DNA of 64,000 bases. It comes from Acridotheres tristis (taxonomy: Eukaryota; Chordata; Aves; Passeriformes; Sturnidae). Shown one piece after another: positions 63,034-64,000 of the stretch. The notes beneath the pieces are model-generated. The model worked only from the letters and a program-made list of their open reading frames with translations. It was not told the DNA's origin and did no database searches. The position numbers and the translations under genes are program-made. Position 1 is the first letter of the stretch; each line of letters opens with the position of its first letter. Location of the stretch: contig CM072894.1 of NCBI GenBank assembly GCA_037013685.1, forward strand, positions 2,792,841 through 2,856,840, given 5' to 3'.

Positions 63034-63261
63034 GAGACACTGCAGCACATGGGACACATTGCTGGGATGGAGGGACACTGCAGCACACGGGACACACTGC
63101 TGGGATGGAGGGACACTGCAGCACACGGGACACACTGCTGGGATGGAGGGACACTGCAGCACACGGGACACACTGCTGGGATGGAGGGACACTGCAGCAC
63201 ACGGGACACACTGCTGGGATGGAGGGACACTGCAGCACACGGGACACACTGCTGGGATGCA
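63034..63261. repeat. 38-bp minisatellite, 6 copies
   Basis: Six tandem units starting at 63034, 63072, 63110, 63148, 63186 and 63224. The unit is GGGACACTGCAGCACAC followed by GGGACACACTGCTGGGATGGA; the two halves share GGGACAC, suggesting an older internal duplication. Copies 2-5 are identical; the first differs at a few positions and the last at one. The unit lacks stops in all six frames, so long reading frames here are repeat artefacts. Confidence 0.97.
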
Positions 63262-63854
63262 GTGCCCATGGCATTTGTCAGGATTCCTGCTTGGTGCTGC
63301 CAGGTGCCAGGCCTGCCAGCAGTGCCAGACCCACTGCTGCTTCCACCTCACCTGCTGCTGAAGTCTGTGACATGACGAGCTTATGTGAGGGATTTTATTT
63401 CATTATTTTTGCCCAACAGATTAGTGGAAAACAGGAAGTCAGTGCTAACTTGCTGACCCCCATGGCTGTGACCTATTAATGCACACAGTGATGAGAAACA
63501 TTGGGTTGCTCCCACCTCGGAGCCAACATTCAACGAGCCCATGCAGTCCCTGGTACTGCAAACTTCTCTGTGCCAACTGTACCAGGGCATGTTGTATCTA
63601 GAAAGCCCAAACCTCAGTCAGGAGAACAAAATGCACACATTTTCTTGATGCACTTTGAGCCTCACCTTCACGTCTGGCAAACCATACTCCTGCAAGGAAA
63701 AGTTTTCACACAGGGCTTTGGAATGCTGGTGCATCCATGGGTGGAAGAGACCAGCCTGCTTGGCACAGTTTGTCTAGGGCAGTCTGAGGGTGCCTGTCAG
63801 CATCCCATGGGAACCTGTCAAGCACTGCCACTGCCATGCTCTTAATTAGCTGAT

Positions 63855-64000
63855 CCTCTCCTCTCCTCTCCTCTCCTCTCCTCTCCTCTCCTCTCCTCTC
63901 CTCTCCTCTCCTCTCCTCTCCTCTCCTCTCCTCTCCTCTCCTCTCCTCTCCTCTCCTCTCCTCTCCTCTCCTCTCCTCTCCTCTCCTCTCCTCTCCTCTC
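63855..64000. repeat. (CCTCT)n pentanucleotide array, runs off right edge
   Basis: 146 bases of perfect CCTCT repeat (29 copies) with no interruption, entirely pyrimidine on the + strand. The true length is unknown because the window ends inside it. Confidence 0.98.

Larger units (their letters stand above)
49341..64000 (-). other. VWC2L: Probable last intron of VWC2L (incomplete)
   Basis: From the last-exon acceptor to the right edge, 14.7 kb. I looked for the preceding VWC2L exon (cysteine-rich, CEWCRCEP / EQCCPVCKNG type) on the - strand and did not find it, so the intron runs past the window. This agrees with the very long intron in mammals. Contents: three CR1 pieces, poly(T) and poly(A) runs, possible ancient SINE tail, minisatellite and pentanucleotide array. 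Confidence 0.75.

Noticed and set aside
63034..63261. Tandem repeat considered as a CRISPR array
   Set aside because: Units are contiguous with no unique spacers, in a vertebrate genome.
62884..63479. Long cysteine/histidine-rich frames on both strands (up to 156 codons)
   Set aside because: Translations of the 38-bp minisatellite; periodic peptide is a repeat artefact.
1..64000. tRNA, rRNA and known microRNA genes
   Set aside because: No cloverleaf boxes, rRNA segments or recognisable miRNA hairpins were noticed by eye; a covariance-model scan would be decisive.

Overview
This is a vertebrate nuclear window, very probably from a bird and most likely a songbird. The evidence is split coding exons with canonical GT-AG introns, many CR1-type LINE 3' ends (the family's terminal ATTCTGTG/ATTCTATG-like signature and the 'TTTAAGGTCCCTTCCAACCCAAAC' type of tail in both orientations), and tail-to-tail BARD1 and VWC2L, the arrangement known in other amniotes. 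Nothing bacterial or viral and no CRISPR array was seen.

Layout. Positions 1-28583 hold the 3' two thirds of BARD1 on the + strand: the end of the large exon 4 (entering from the left edge) and exons 5 to 11 by human numbering. The exon lengths 81, 173, 109, 136, 93, 98 and 330 bp keep one continuous frame of 523 codons plus stop and match the human exon sizes as I recall them, except +3 bp in exon 8 and -3 bp in exon 11. These exons encode the linker with a nuclear-localisation-like basic cluster, the ankyrin repeats and the two BRCT repeats. A polyadenylation signal cluster lies near 28.83 kb. Positions 28.85 kb to about 47-48.5 kb are intergenic DNA with clustered CR1 3' ends, a nested AT-rich inverted repeat at 33.8 kb and a decayed ancient SINE-like piece at 46.8 kb. 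The last coding exon of VWC2L lies on the - strand at 49192-49340, with its 3' UTR running to lower coordinates. From 49341 to the right edge is probably the last VWC2L intron. It ends in a 38-bp minisatellite and an uninterrupted CCTCT pentanucleotide array that runs off the window.

How the genes work. BARD1 is the obligate partner of BRCA1 in a nuclear E3 ubiquitin ligase. The part seen here is its chromatin reader: the ankyrin domain reads unmethylated H4K20 and the BRCT pair engages the nucleosome carrying ubiquitylated H2A. VWC2L is a small secreted protein with von Willebrand C domains that affects BMP signalling and is expressed in the nervous system. The two genes are neighbours but have no known shared function.

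I did not find a new multi-gene system. The observations most worth checking are a decayed DIRS-like reverse transcriptase fragment in BARD1 intron 6, the nested inverted repeat at 33835-33911, a (GGGCT)7 potential G-quadruplex on the VWC2L strand, the minisatellite open in all reading frames, and the CpG-dense BARD1 exon 6.
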